From contig CAZMRW010000051.1 in NCBI GenBank assembly GCA_964568805.1, positions 1 through 31,573 on the forward strand: a stretch of DNA of 31,573 nt, in the 5' to 3' direction. The DNA comes from CAZMRW01 sp964568805. GTDB lineage: Bacteria > Pseudomonadota > Gammaproteobacteria > Methylococcales > Methylomonadaceae. The position numbers and the translations under genes were made by a program. Numbering within the stretch: the stretch's first letter is position 1; each line of letters begins with the position of its first letter. Positions 6,798 through 14,345 of this stretch are shown here, piece after piece. Under the pieces are notes generated by a model. It did not search any database. It was given only the letters and a program-made list of their open reading frames with translations, and was not told the origin of the DNA.

Positions 6798-7954
6798 GAG
6801 GCGGACACCCTTGATTCGGAAGTGACATCGACATGTCCGGTATCGCCTACCGGGCTCAAATGGACCACGGCGCCTTCCCTGGACTTGGCGCGATTAACCG
6901 GTAACAACGGAAATAAGAGTTCTGCGACCCGATAGGCTTCTTCCAGGTGCGGGTAGCCTGAAAGAATAAAATGTTCGATGCCGAGATCGGCATATTCCTG
7001 CAAGCGGTCGGCAACTGTTTGCGGATCGCCAACCAGCGCCGTTCCGGCGCCGCCGCGCACCAGGCCGACGCCGGCCCACAGGTTGGGTGAAACTTCCAAC
7101 GCTTCTCGGGTACGAGACCCGCCCCATTGAGTCAATTCCGCCATCCGCCGCTGGCCTTCGGAATCGGAGCGTTTGAAAGCCCGTTGAGCGCGCTCGATCG
7201 CGGCGTCATCGACATGCTTGATCAGTTCCTCAGCGGCGGCCCAGGCTTCCGCTTCGGTTTCCCGAACAATAACGTGTAATCTGATGCCGAAATCGACGGT
7301 TTTTCCGTGTTCTTTCGCGCGCTCGCGCACATCGGCAATTTTTTCGGCGACTTGCGCTGGCGGCTCACCCCAGGTTAAATAGGTATCAACCTGTTCAGCG
7401 GCAAATTTATGCGCTGCGGTGGAAGAACCGCCAAAATAGAGAGGGGGATGCGGCTTTTGAACTGGGGGAAAAAGCAGCCGCCCATTATCAATTTTAAGAT
7501 GCTTGCCGTCTAAGCTAATGTCTTTACCCGCCAGCAATTCCCGCCAGATATGAAAAAACTCCTCGGCATGATCATAGCGTTCGTCATGCGCTTGATAAAT
7601 GCCGTCTCCCGCCAAATCGGTTGCATCTCCGCCAACGACGACATTGACCAGAAGCCGACCTTCGGAAAACCGGTCCAGTGTTGCAGTCATCCTGGCTGCG
7701 GCGGAGGGTGTAATTAGACCCGGGCGCAGAGCTACCAGGAACTTGAGACGCACGGTGACGGGGACCAATGAGGACGCCACAATCCAGGCATCTTCACAGG
7801 TTCTCCCGGTAGGTATCAATACGCCTTCATAGCCCAGTTCGTCGGCGGCGCGCGCAATTTGGGTCAAATAGTGATGATTGATGGGGCGGGCATTGATGCT
7901 TGAGCCCAGATACCGTCCGTCACCGTGGGTAGGTAAGAACCAGAAAATATTCAT
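6794..7954 (-). CDS. ssuD: FMNH2-dependent alkanesulfonate monooxygenase SsuD
   Basis: The product is 386 residues, against 381 for E. coli SsuD. It cleaves the C-S bond of alkanesulfonates with O2 and FMNH2, giving aldehyde and sulfite. It is a bacterial luciferase-like TIM barrel starting NIFWFLPTHGDGRYLG. The active-site segment GVLIPTGRTCEDAW keeps the conserved cysteine. PPLYFGGSS, LTWGEPP and GIRLHVIVRETE follow, then the mobile loop LVRGGAGTALVGD with its arginine, and SGYPHLEEAYRV. Near-continuous similarity to E. coli SsuD favours ssuD over the methanesulfonate enzyme msuD, though both are close. An AGGAG site lies 7 nt before the ATG. FMNH2 would come from the SsuE-like reductase upstream in the operon. 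The C-terminal 30 residues diverge. Confidence 0.95.
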   Translation of the reverse strand: MNIFWFLPTHGDGRYLGSSINARPINHHYLTQIARAADELGYEGVLIPTGRTCEDAWIVASSLVPVTVRLKFLVALRPGLITPSAAARMTATLDRFSEGRLLVNVVVGGDATDLAGDGIYQAHDERYDHAEEFFHIWRELLAGKDISLDGKHLKIDNGRLLFPPVQKPHPPLYFGGSSTAAHKFAAEQVDTYLTWGEPPAQVAEKIADVRERAKEHGKTVDFGIRLHVIVRETEAEAWAAAEELIKHVDDAAIERAQRAFKRSDSEGQRRMAELTQWGGSRTREALEVSPNLWAGVGLVRGGAGTALVGDPQTVADRLQEYADLGIEHFILSGYPHLEEAYRVAELLFPLLPVNRAKSREGAVVHLSPVGDTGHVDVTSESRVSAS

Positions 7955-7978
7955 TTGTTACTCCTAATATATTGATTG

Positions 7979-8039
7979 GGAGCTATGTCCTTGTCGCGAT
8001 TCTAAATAGTTGAATTAATTGCGACGAGTCCGTAGCTCC
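7979..8039 (-). repeat. Long stem-loop between ssuA and ssuD
   Basis: Bases 7979-8001 pair with 8017-8039: 21 of 23 positions form Watson-Crick or G-U pairs, with one 2-nt internal mismatch and a 15-nt loop. It sits in the only sizeable gap (126 bp) between operon genes. No T-tract follows on the minus strand, so it is unlikely to be a simple terminator. In binding-protein-dependent transport operons, such hairpins after the binding-protein gene protect upstream mRNA and reduce downstream expression. That is the likely effect here. It could also be a REP-type intergenic repeat. Confidence 0.7.
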
Positions 8040-8080
8040 TGGGTGTTGGGGTGCCGAAAAGTACCGCCTTGTTGAGAGAT

Positions 8081-9061
8081 TTATTGGGGTTGCCAAACCG
8101 CATCTTTAACCACGATGGATTTTGGAATTAAGCCAATGCCATGAAGGGTGTCTGCTATTTTTTGCTGAGCCGTAATCACTGCTGGCGTCAGGAATTCCGG
8201 GCCATAGCCACTACGTCTAATTGCTTTTTCCAAAATTTTCGCATCCACGCCGGTCGTTTCCGCCAGTGCTTTTGCGGCATCTGCAGGATTGGATTCAATC
8301 CATTTATCGGTCTTACGGACTTCTTCGAGAATGTCTTTCAGCGCCTCTGGGTATCGATCGGCGAAATCGCGTCTTGACAGATAGAACGCATGGTTATCTA
8401 CGACACCCTCACCGTCGATCAAAGGTCGGGCTCCTGCCTGTATTTCCGCCGAGGCATAGAAATAATCCCAGATCGACCAGGCATCCACGTGGCCTTGTTC
8501 CAGAGCGGACCGGGCATCGGCCGGAGCCAGATAGCTTGGCGTAATGTCATTTAAAGTCAACCCGGCTTTGTTAAGCGCCTGGATCAGGAAATAATGCGAG
8601 TTGGAGCCTTTGGCGACCGCAACCTTCTTGCCTTTTAACTCGGCTACGCTTTTTAAAGGTGAGTCACCTTTAACCAGCAAGCCTTCCCCTTTTGGCGAGG
8701 CCGGCTCATAAGCGAGATAGACTATCGACGAACCGGTGGCCGCCTGGGCGAACACTGGCGGCGTTTCGCCGGTAATTCCAAAATCCACCTTGCCGGCGTT
8801 CACCGCTTCGAGCAAGGGCGGGCCAAATTGAAATTCCGCCCAATTAATCTTGACGCCATGCTCTTTAAAACGCTTTTCCAATTCGCCGGTGGTTTTAAGA
8901 ATAATCAAGCTTCCATATTTTTGATAACCAAGCGTTATTTCATCCGGCCAGCCTTTATCGGCTGCATGAGATAACGATGGAAATAATGAAAAACTGCTTG
9001 TTATCCAAGTCAGTAGAGCGATGAAAAACAACGATTCCCGAATGGATTTTCTTCTGTTCAT
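8081..9061 (-). CDS. ssuA: Sulfonate-binding periplasmic protein SsuA
   Basis: The product is 326 residues with a Sec signal peptide. The charged start MNRRKSIRES is followed by a hydrophobic core and a probable cleavage after SHA near residue 33. The mature part is a type II periplasmic binding protein: EITLGYQKYGSLIILK, then FGPPLLEAVNAGKVDFGITGETPPVFAQAA, the SsuA hallmark, then GKKVAVAKGSNSHYFL and DAWSIWDYFYASAE. It captures alkanesulfonates in the periplasm and delivers them to SsuC/SsuB. CAGGAAAA lies 7-8 nt before the ATG. The gene lies between ssuE and ssuD, as in E. coli ssuEADCB, and is followed by a strong stem-loop that may raise its level relative to the rest. Confidence 0.94.
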   Translation of the reverse strand: MNRRKSIRESLFFIALLTWITSSFSLFPSLSHAADKGWPDEITLGYQKYGSLIILKTTGELEKRFKEHGVKINWAEFQFGPPLLEAVNAGKVDFGITGETPPVFAQAATGSSIVYLAYEPASPKGEGLLVKGDSPLKSVAELKGKKVAVAKGSNSHYFLIQALNKAGLTLNDITPSYLAPADARSALEQGHVDAWSIWDYFYASAEIQAGARPLIDGEGVVDNHAFYLSRRDFADRYPEALKDILEEVRKTDKWIESNPADAAKALAETTGVDAKILEKAIRRSGYGPEFLTPAVITAQQKIADTLHGIGLIPKSIVVKDAVWQPQ

Positions 9062-9125
9062 AGTATTTTCCTGATCCGATAGTGTTAAGTTTTATTGAAA
9101 ATGAGGTGCTTCAGCTTTTTAATGG

Positions 9126-9698
9126 TCATGCCACGCTTCTCTCCAAAAAGAGTTCATGCGATCTGATCAGTCTGGCTTCATGTGCTAACGTATCAACTTG
9201 TTCGTCAAATCGTGAGGCAATTTCTTTATTAAGACTCAATTGCCCAAGACGATCTCTTTCAACCTGATGATCGGAGATATAGATGCCGTTGAGCACTTGG
9301 GTTGCGCCCAGTGCAAACAGCACCGGTTTTAATGCATAATCGATCGCGAGCAGATGTTTATCCGAACCGCCCGTTGCAATCGGTAGCACAACCTTGCCGG
9401 CCAAAGCTTTATGGGGCAGCAAATCCAATAAGGTTTTTAATGCGCCGGAATAAGCGGCCTTGTAAATGGGCGTGGCAATAATGACGCCGGTTGCTCGCTC
9501 AAGTTGGTCAATAATTTTCTTTACATGAGGGTTATTCTCATCGGCACCGTAAATCAAATCGTGAGCCGGGATATCCCGCACGGAAATTAAATTCCCGGTC
9601 AGGCCTTGTACTTCCGCCTGTGTCAGTGCCTTTTGTAGAAATTGAGTTGATTTCGAATTCAATGCGGGGCTGCCCGCAATTGCAATCAGTTGAGTCAT
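9126..9698 (-). CDS. ssuE: NADPH-dependent FMN reductase SsuE/MsuE
   Basis: The product is 190 residues, against 191 in E. coli SsuE. It is a flavodoxin-like NAD(P)H:FMN reductase that supplies FMNH2 to SsuD. Motifs are IAGSPALNSKST (phosphate-binding loop), TPIYKAAYSGALKTLLDLLP, KVVLPIATGGSDKHLLA and DYALKPVLFALGA. The tyrosine of the last is in the position of the SsuE pi-helix tyrosine. The start at 9698 is preferred because AGGAA precedes it and MTQLIAIAGSP aligns with the family. The open frame extends to 9821, but this would overlap the porin gene. The porin stop is 25 nt upstream, so the two are cotranscribed. MsuE is a near-synonymous alternative. Confidence 0.92.
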   Translation of the reverse strand: MTQLIAIAGSPALNSKSTQFLQKALTQAEVQGLTGNLISVRDIPAHDLIYGADENNPHVKKIIDQLERATGVIIATPIYKAAYSGALKTLLDLLPHKALAGKVVLPIATGGSDKHLLAIDYALKPVLFALGATQVLNGIYISDHQVERDRLGQLSLNKEIASRFDEQVDTLAHEARLIRSHELFLERSVA

Positions 9699-9723
9699 GT
9701 GCTTAATATTCCTGAACGATTCA

Positions 9724-11208
9724 TCAAAAAAATAGTTGTAGACGGCTTTGAACAAGGCTTTCAGTGTCCCTGTCGCCCCCTGATACTGCGCCTCCGTCAA
9801 AACTGGTTTGCGAGTAATCAACCTGGGCTTTTATGTGCTTATTCAGATACCAATTCAGACCGACTTCCCAGGAACTGGCCTCGCGGGCAGAATTATCCAG
9901 GCTGGCAAACACGGAAAAAACGACGTCATCCACATTTAATTCGTTGTAACGGGCAGCAACTTCGAATGCGCCCCACTTGCCCTTAAACGGATTAAAGTCA
10001 TTGTAGGGTTTAACGCTAATACCGTTCTGCCAGATGGGGTAATTACTGAGGTAATTGTGCTTCTCACCGGTAAGTACGTACGAGGCGGCTATTTGCCAGG
10101 CGCTGTTATCGATACGCGCTGCTTGACCCGCCCCATTCTTGACCTCCTGAGATGTCAGGACATATTCACCTAATAATCCAAAAGAATCCCAGCTATAGTA
10201 CAATTGTGGCGCGATACGGTATCTGTCGCCATTCGCTACCACGGTACCGTCATAATTGAAAAATACTTGCCGTCCAGCAGTTTTAAATTTTTGGCTCGCT
10301 AAAGAGCCGCTCTGATCACCCGAGGTTGCTGCAATACCGATTCTTAAATCGCGCAATCCCTCTACTTCGGTACGATTAAATGGCGCCAGAAAAACACGGC
10401 CAAAAAACTCTTTATCGTCCGATGTATCGAGATTGGCGGCATCGCCACAGCAATCCTTTACGCCGTTACCCACACCGACTTCATACTCCACTAAACCTGT
10501 ACCGATATCGCCGTAAAATTGAATGCCGTTATCGCGATCTGGAACCAGATTTTCGACCAAGCTGCGTTCTACAAAATTAAGAAATGGGGCACCGTTAAAA
10601 TGCTCAAGACCGAACGGTACCAAAAAACGCCCGCCGCGGATCGCTAGTTCCGGCATTAATCTATAGTTAATCATGGCGTCGAGCAGTTGCGGGCTGCCGC
10701 TCCCGCCAAATTCTGTCTGAAAAAAGTAATCGAAGTCTTTATACAACTTGCCGAGCAACAGCAATCTTGCTCTGCGCAGTTCAAACGTATCGTCAGTAAC
10801 TGGCGTGGCATCGGTTTCATCATCTAGAAAAAAACGGGAGTCGGCCTGAACCAATCCACGTATTTGTAAAGAAAAATCCTTGTCGGCCGATTCAAACTTA
10901 AAACCACTCCGGCTTATATCGAAAGTGGGCGATTTTTTTGCCGCTTCCGATGCTGCTTGTTTATCAATTTCATTTTGCCTTTTTAAAATTCTGACTTGTT
11001 GATCCAAATGTTGAACGGTTTCATCATTTGGCGCCGGTTTGCTTTCAAAACCGCTCAAACGTTTTTCAAGCAGAAGTAAGCGCTTCTCCAGAGCCTCGAT
11101 TTTGGCATCCTTGTCTGATTCGGTAGCGGCTTCAACCGTCTGAAGGCTATTGACACCCAATAAACTGTTAATGGCAGTGGTTAGCACTAAAACCTTAAAT
11201 CTTTTCAT
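9724..11208 (-). CDS. Outer-membrane porin, OprO/OprP family
   Basis: The product is 494 residues. A signal peptide (about 1-27, ending TVEA) is followed by a predicted coiled coil (about 32-80) rich in KIEALEKRLLLLEKRL-type heptads, as in OprP/OprO trimeric porins. A beta-barrel then begins about residue 95 with FDISRSGFKFESADKDFSLQIRG. The C-terminal residue is phenylalanine after alternating hydrophobics (SLVQSRLQLFF), the Bam recognition signature. It is expected to admit anions, here probably sulfonates or sulfate, across the outer membrane. The family is named for phosphate, but the operon position argues for sulfur oxyanions. A strong AGGGGAAA ribosome site precedes the ATG. It is the first gene of the nine-gene operon, about 150 nt downstream of the sigma54 promoter. 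Confidence 0.88.
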   Translation of the reverse strand: MKRFKVLVLTTAINSLLGVNSLQTVEAATESDKDAKIEALEKRLLLLEKRLSGFESKPAPNDETVQHLDQQVRILKRQNEIDKQAASEAAKKSPTFDISRSGFKFESADKDFSLQIRGLVQADSRFFLDDETDATPVTDDTFELRRARLLLLGKLYKDFDYFFQTEFGGSGSPQLLDAMINYRLMPELAIRGGRFLVPFGLEHFNGAPFLNFVERSLVENLVPDRDNGIQFYGDIGTGLVEYEVGVGNGVKDCCGDAANLDTSDDKEFFGRVFLAPFNRTEVEGLRDLRIGIAATSGDQSGSLASQKFKTAGRQVFFNYDGTVVANGDRYRIAPQLYYSWDSFGLLGEYVLTSQEVKNGAGQAARIDNSAWQIAASYVLTGEKHNYLSNYPIWQNGISVKPYNDFNPFKGKWGAFEVAARYNELNVDDVVFSVFASLDNSAREASSWEVGLNWYLNKHIKAQVDYSQTSFDGGAVSGGDRDTESLVQSRLQLFF

Positions 11209-11366
11209 GGTTTCCCCTGTGGAACAGTAACCGCCGGTTGTCCGGTAAATTCCCTGTAGCTTGTTAAAAAATGGTTGTAATCTTCGGTTCGATGATGCGG
11301 TTAATTTTGAAAGCTCATATCCCCATTTAGAATGGTCTCCAAAATCAGCCGTGTTTTATTACGATT

Positions 11367-11384
11367 AAGCAGAAATTATGCCAA
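11367..11384 (-). promoter_or_regulatory. Sigma54-type promoter of the porin-ssu operon
   Basis: Read on the minus strand, TTGGCATAATTTCTGCTT has GG and GC separated by exactly 10 nt, the RpoN spacing. It matches TGGCAYR-N4-TTGCW with one departure (CT for TT before GC). It faces the porin gene, leaving a leader of roughly 145 nt, and the sigma54 activator gene lies about 1 kb upstream, divergent. Confidence 0.65.
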
Positions 11385-11458
11385 AATAAATTTATATAAT
11401 ATTCAGTAAGTTATAGTCGAAAAAAACAATATACATTTACTGGCATTCCGATGAATAA

Positions 11459-11680
11459 ATGAATAAGGAATCAATAATCTACAGTCATGATTTGTACGAT
11501 GGGCGATTGAAAATGATTTCAAGAAATTTTATATCATTGATATTGCAGTTAAATTTAACTTATCCGTTGTTTATTTCCGGCGTCGGCTATCATGTTGATG
11601 AATCAACACCCGATCAACTGTGGTTGTCTGTGCAGCAACAGGCGTCGGTGGGTTTCCAGTCGTCTTCGCGACATGAATAA
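11459..11680 (+). other. Unrecognised short frame, doubtful gene
   Basis: An open frame of 73 codons ends in SGVGYHVDESTPDQLWLSVQQQASVGFQSSS. I recognise no family. It sits in a decayed region between the ssu operon and the activator gene, 190 bp before an ABC-ATPase relic on the same strand. It may be a relic of the same lost operon or chance. No convincing ribosome site was seen. Confidence 0.2.
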
Positions 11681-11872
11681 AATTGATATACTCGCTTAAA
11701 AAACTACTCATTCCGAATATATCCTTATAAACGGGGACGCGCTTGTTCTGGCTTGTTGGCCGAGGCGTATATCGAAGTCGGATTTGGAGGGCGGGCAGGC
11801 CTCGACCGGCAGTGGAAGATCTGCTGAGCAGTGCCGGGAGCGTAGGAGCCGATCAGTTCGGCCCAATTGACC

Positions 11873-12034
11873 CGGTCTGAAACTCTACTGCCTGACGAAC
11901 CGTTTGGCGCTTTGGTTGCACTAACCAAAGTGCATTTTCAGGATGAACTGCGACCGATCTGGCTGCTAGAGGGCAATACGATGATACAAGTGACGCAGGA
12001 TGTCGAGGCAGCCGTATTTTTGGGGAACAGCTAA
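11873..12034 (+). pseudogene. Relic of an SsuB/TauB-like ABC ATPase
   Basis: The frame reads RSETLLPDEPFGALVALTK, then HFQDELRPIWLLEGNTM, then IQVTQDVEAAVFLGNS before TAA at 12032-12034. This aligns with the Walker B, D-loop and H-loop block of nitrate/sulfonate/taurine importer ATPases (LLLLDEPFGALDALTR, then ILVTHDVEEAVFLGDR). The Walker B leucine has become proline, the D-loop Asp has become Val and the catalytic H-loop His has become Gln. Walker A and signature are missing and stops lie just upstream. It differs in sequence from the intact SsuB of this locus and is on the opposite strand. It is therefore a remnant of a second transporter, not an internal duplication fragment. Confidence 0.75.
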
Positions 12035-12369
12035 TGAGTGTGTCTATCCTATCCACATAAAAAAGTAGCTGGGTAGCTAGCCGTCAGTAGCGGCATTAAG
12101 AATTCTTTCGAGATTGCATACGATGTATGCCGATATATTTATCTATTATTTAGATACTAAATTCTGATTATATCGTTTTACTAAAGCTCTTTGAGTTTAT
12201 ATAGTTAAGTCAGAACGCTGTTGTGATGTTTACTATGATTCATTTGGATAATTGAGTCCGTTTTCGAGGCTAAGAAGCGATTTTTCCATAATCCATACCA
12301 GCCGGGTTGTCGTCACCCAACTGACGGCAATCCGTAATAACCCGTTATTAAAGGAATAAGGTTTGCACC
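12035..12369 (+). other. Gene-free AT-rich leader of the activator gene
   Basis: No coding sequence is recognisable. It should carry the promoter of the sigma54 activator, but I cannot point to a convincing -35/-10 pair. It ends with AAGGAATAAGG before the ATG. Confidence 0.4.
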
Positions 12370-13485
12370 ATGGCTAAATATAGAGATATGAATGAATATA
12401 TCCCTGCTATTATCGATCCTCCACTCATTACCTTTCCGGAACCGCATGCGCATGCTACTTCGATACGCGCCACGGCGCTGGTGTTTGCCGATCCCGCCTC
12501 GCGCCGCTTACTGGATTATATCGAACGCATCGCACCCAGTCAGGCCACCGCATTAATCATCGGCGAAACCGGTACCGGCAAGGAATTGATCGCCCGTCAT
12601 ATTCACGCGCTGAGCCAGCGCAGTGAGGGGCCTTTTATTGCAATTAATTGCGGCGCTTTTTCGGAAACCTTGATAGAAAGCGAATTGTTCGGCCATGAGC
12701 GCGGCGCTTTTACAGGTGCGCAAACTGCTCGCAGCGGATGGTTTGAAACGGCCAACGGAGGAACCTTGTTTCTTGATGAGATCGGCGATTTGCCGTTATC
12801 AGCGCAAGTAAAATTACTGAGGGTGCTTCAGGAACGGGAAGTCATCCGAATCGGCTCACGGAAGCCTACCGCGATCGATGTCAGGCTTATCGCGGCGACC
12901 AATGTTGACTTGGCTGCCGCAGTACATTCAGGGCATTTCCGTGAAGATTTATATTACCGCCTGAATGTCGCCGGTCTGAATTTATTGCCGTTACGAGAGA
13001 GGCCTGGAGATATTCTCCCGCTGGCCCAGTTTTTCCTGAAACGCTACAGCAAACGTCTGCAACTACCTGATGCTGCTTTTGCCAACGGAACGGATGCGGC
13101 GCTATTGAATTACTCCTGGCCGGGCAATATCCGCGAATTGGAGAATGTGATCCATCATGCGCTGCTGCTCAGTAGGAATAGCACCATCAGCGCAGCCGAT
13201 CTGCATTTGCATGAAAGTTCCGGAGGTAGACTGGCTGCAACTGCCACAAGCGCTCAATCCGCCGAAACTGCCTCCATTAGAGTTTTTGAAGACGCCTTAC
13301 AGCGTTTGTTCGAACTGTCCCCAGACAATTTGTATGACATCATTGACGAGACCCTTATCCGCAAGGCTTTTGCCTTTTGCGAAAATAATCAGGTTCAAAC
13401 CGCAAAATTGCTTGGCTTAAGCCGCAATATTCTCAGGCATCGTATGAAACGCTACGGTATGTTGGCTGCACAAGTCCAGTCATAG
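12370..13485 (+). CDS. sfnR: Sigma54-dependent activator, SfnR-like
   Basis: The product is 371 residues. It is an enhancer-binding protein without an N-terminal receiver or other large sensory domain, the architecture of SfnR, which controls dimethylsulfone/sulfonate use in Pseudomonas. The AAA+ domain (about 38-275) carries Walker A GETGTGKE (65-72), the sigma54-contact loop GAFTGA (112-117) and Walker B GGTLFLDE (131-138). It also has sensor I (IAATN) and arginine-finger region HFREDLYYRLNV. The Fis-type helix-turn-helix (about 330-365) reads TAKLLGLSRNILRHRMKRYG. The likely targets are the two sigma54 promoters at 1090-1105 and 11367-11384. With no sensory domain, its own expression probably sets its activity. 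The symbol follows family and context, not a tested orthology. A second possible start is residue 7. Confidence 0.85.
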   Translation: MAKYRDMNEYIPAIIDPPLITFPEPHAHATSIRATALVFADPASRRLLDYIERIAPSQATALIIGETGTGKELIARHIHALSQRSEGPFIAINCGAFSETLIESELFGHERGAFTGAQTARSGWFETANGGTLFLDEIGDLPLSAQVKLLRVLQEREVIRIGSRKPTAIDVRLIAATNVDLAAAVHSGHFREDLYYRLNVAGLNLLPLRERPGDILPLAQFFLKRYSKRLQLPDAAFANGTDAALLNYSWPGNIRELENVIHHALLLSRNSTISAADLHLHESSGGRLAATATSAQSAETASIRVFEDALQRLFELSPDNLYDIIDETLIRKAFAFCENNQVQTAKLLGLSRNILRHRMKRYGMLAAQVQS

Positions 13486-13533
13486 AACCTGTTCAATATC
13501 TTTTCTACTAAATAGTCGTTATTGTTGAAAGTA

Positions 13534-13550
13534 CCCGATCCCTGATCGGG
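13534..13550 (+). repeat. Perfect 7-bp hairpin after the activator gene
   Basis: CCCGATC-CCT-GATCGGG forms a tight stem 49 nt after the activator stop. Only GTTTGC follows, so it is a weak candidate terminator. Confidence 0.45.
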
Positions 13551-13575
13551 GTTTGCACTTTCGCTAGCCTTTGAG

Positions 13576-13821
13576 GTGTTATGGCCGCCTAGTCACTACC
13601 GTCTCATTTTCGGCGTTAAACACGCCATCGATGACGCATCGGCGGAAACGGATGTTTTTATTCAAGTCCGAACCGAACGAAAGTACAATAATCACCGTTC
13701 CCAAGCGGGCATGATCCGGCGGGATATACCACCGGACCTCCGTCTCATCCACGAAAAATGCAATCTGGTTCAGATCATGATCATCCGTGGCGGCCGCCGG
13801 CACATGTTGATGTGTGCCTGA
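13576..13821 (+). pseudogene. Possible phage head-tail adaptor relic
   Basis: The 81-codon frame ends with MIRRDIPPDLRLIHEK, then a stretch ending IMIIRGGRRHMLMCA. Order and spacing resemble the C-terminal half of phage head-tail adaptor proteins (IRYR-x-DI-x-P-x-MRL, then a glycine-arginine turn and L-x-L-x-C). The N-terminal part fits poorly, and no other phage gene is nearby. The antisense frame is also open. This is a tentative reading from pattern only. Confidence 0.3.
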
Positions 13822-13888
13822 TTCACGCGCTTGTCTGTTTAGTTCCCCAATTAATCATTTACTAAGACTATTTGATTTACTATAGCCG

Positions 13889-13991
13889 TCCCTATTGAAA
13901 GGCAGGGAAAAAGTCGCTGACAAAGGATAATGGAAAGCCGGACTGCTGCGGGTGGCATCGATAATGTCGCATGCGTTAGTTCGGCTTTTTT
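13889..13991 (+). ncRNA. Structured element ending in a terminator
   Basis: A small hairpin TCCCT/AGGGA (loop of 10) is followed about 20 nt later by a long stem. AAAGCCGGACT (13934-13944) pairs with AGTTCGGCTTT (13978-13988), one G-U pair, around a 33-nt structured loop. The stem runs into a run of six T (13986-13991). The last part is a good intrinsic terminator. Together the two stems could be a small RNA or a leader, but the motif matches no riboswitch class I can name, including both c-di-GMP classes. No convincing promoter was found just upstream. Confidence 0.35.
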
Positions 13992-14345
13992 ATTGCCTAT
14001 TTTTTAGAAATCGAAAATGTCTCTATGTCAGTAGTAAGGTTGAAAATATAAAGGAGGAGTTCCTGCGGAACTTAAACGCGCCCGGGATCGTCAATACCTT
14101 CCAATACATGATTAGTGGCAAGATACTCTTTTATGTTCTGCACAGCTTGTTAAATCAGCCAATGCCGCAACACTTTTGAACGGCATTCTTAATTTTTGAC
14201 TTTCAAAATTGGTATAACCCGGCTACGCGGACTAATATATACATAATAAATGGGGTTATAATTTTTTATGCAGATAATTTATATGCTGAACAGCAAGTGG
14301 TGCTCCAGCTTCGTATTTTATACGATTACTTGAAGGTTTGAATTA
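13992..14345 (+). other. Gene-free AT-rich region before the kinase gene
   Basis: No convincing gene was seen. It includes a perfect AGTTCC-TGC-GGAACT hairpin at 14058-14072 and presumably the promoter of the kinase operon, which I could not pinpoint. Confidence 0.4.

Noticed and set aside
12354..12370. GG-N10-GC sigma54-like spacing just before the activator ATG
   Set aside because: The GC is 6 nt before the start codon, so transcription would begin inside the coding region. The -24 element also lacks TGGCA.
13889..13991. c-di-GMP riboswitch controlling the kinase-cyclase operon
   Set aside because: The conserved GEMM core sequences and tetraloop-receptor arrangement are not present, and the element ends about 350 bp before the gene.
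13952..14179. 75-codon frame with an Hfq-like spacing (EEFLRNL, then ISGKILFYV)
   Set aside because: No usable in-frame start after the terminator it overlaps, core Hfq residues (VNG, FD) are absent, and the similarity is within chance.
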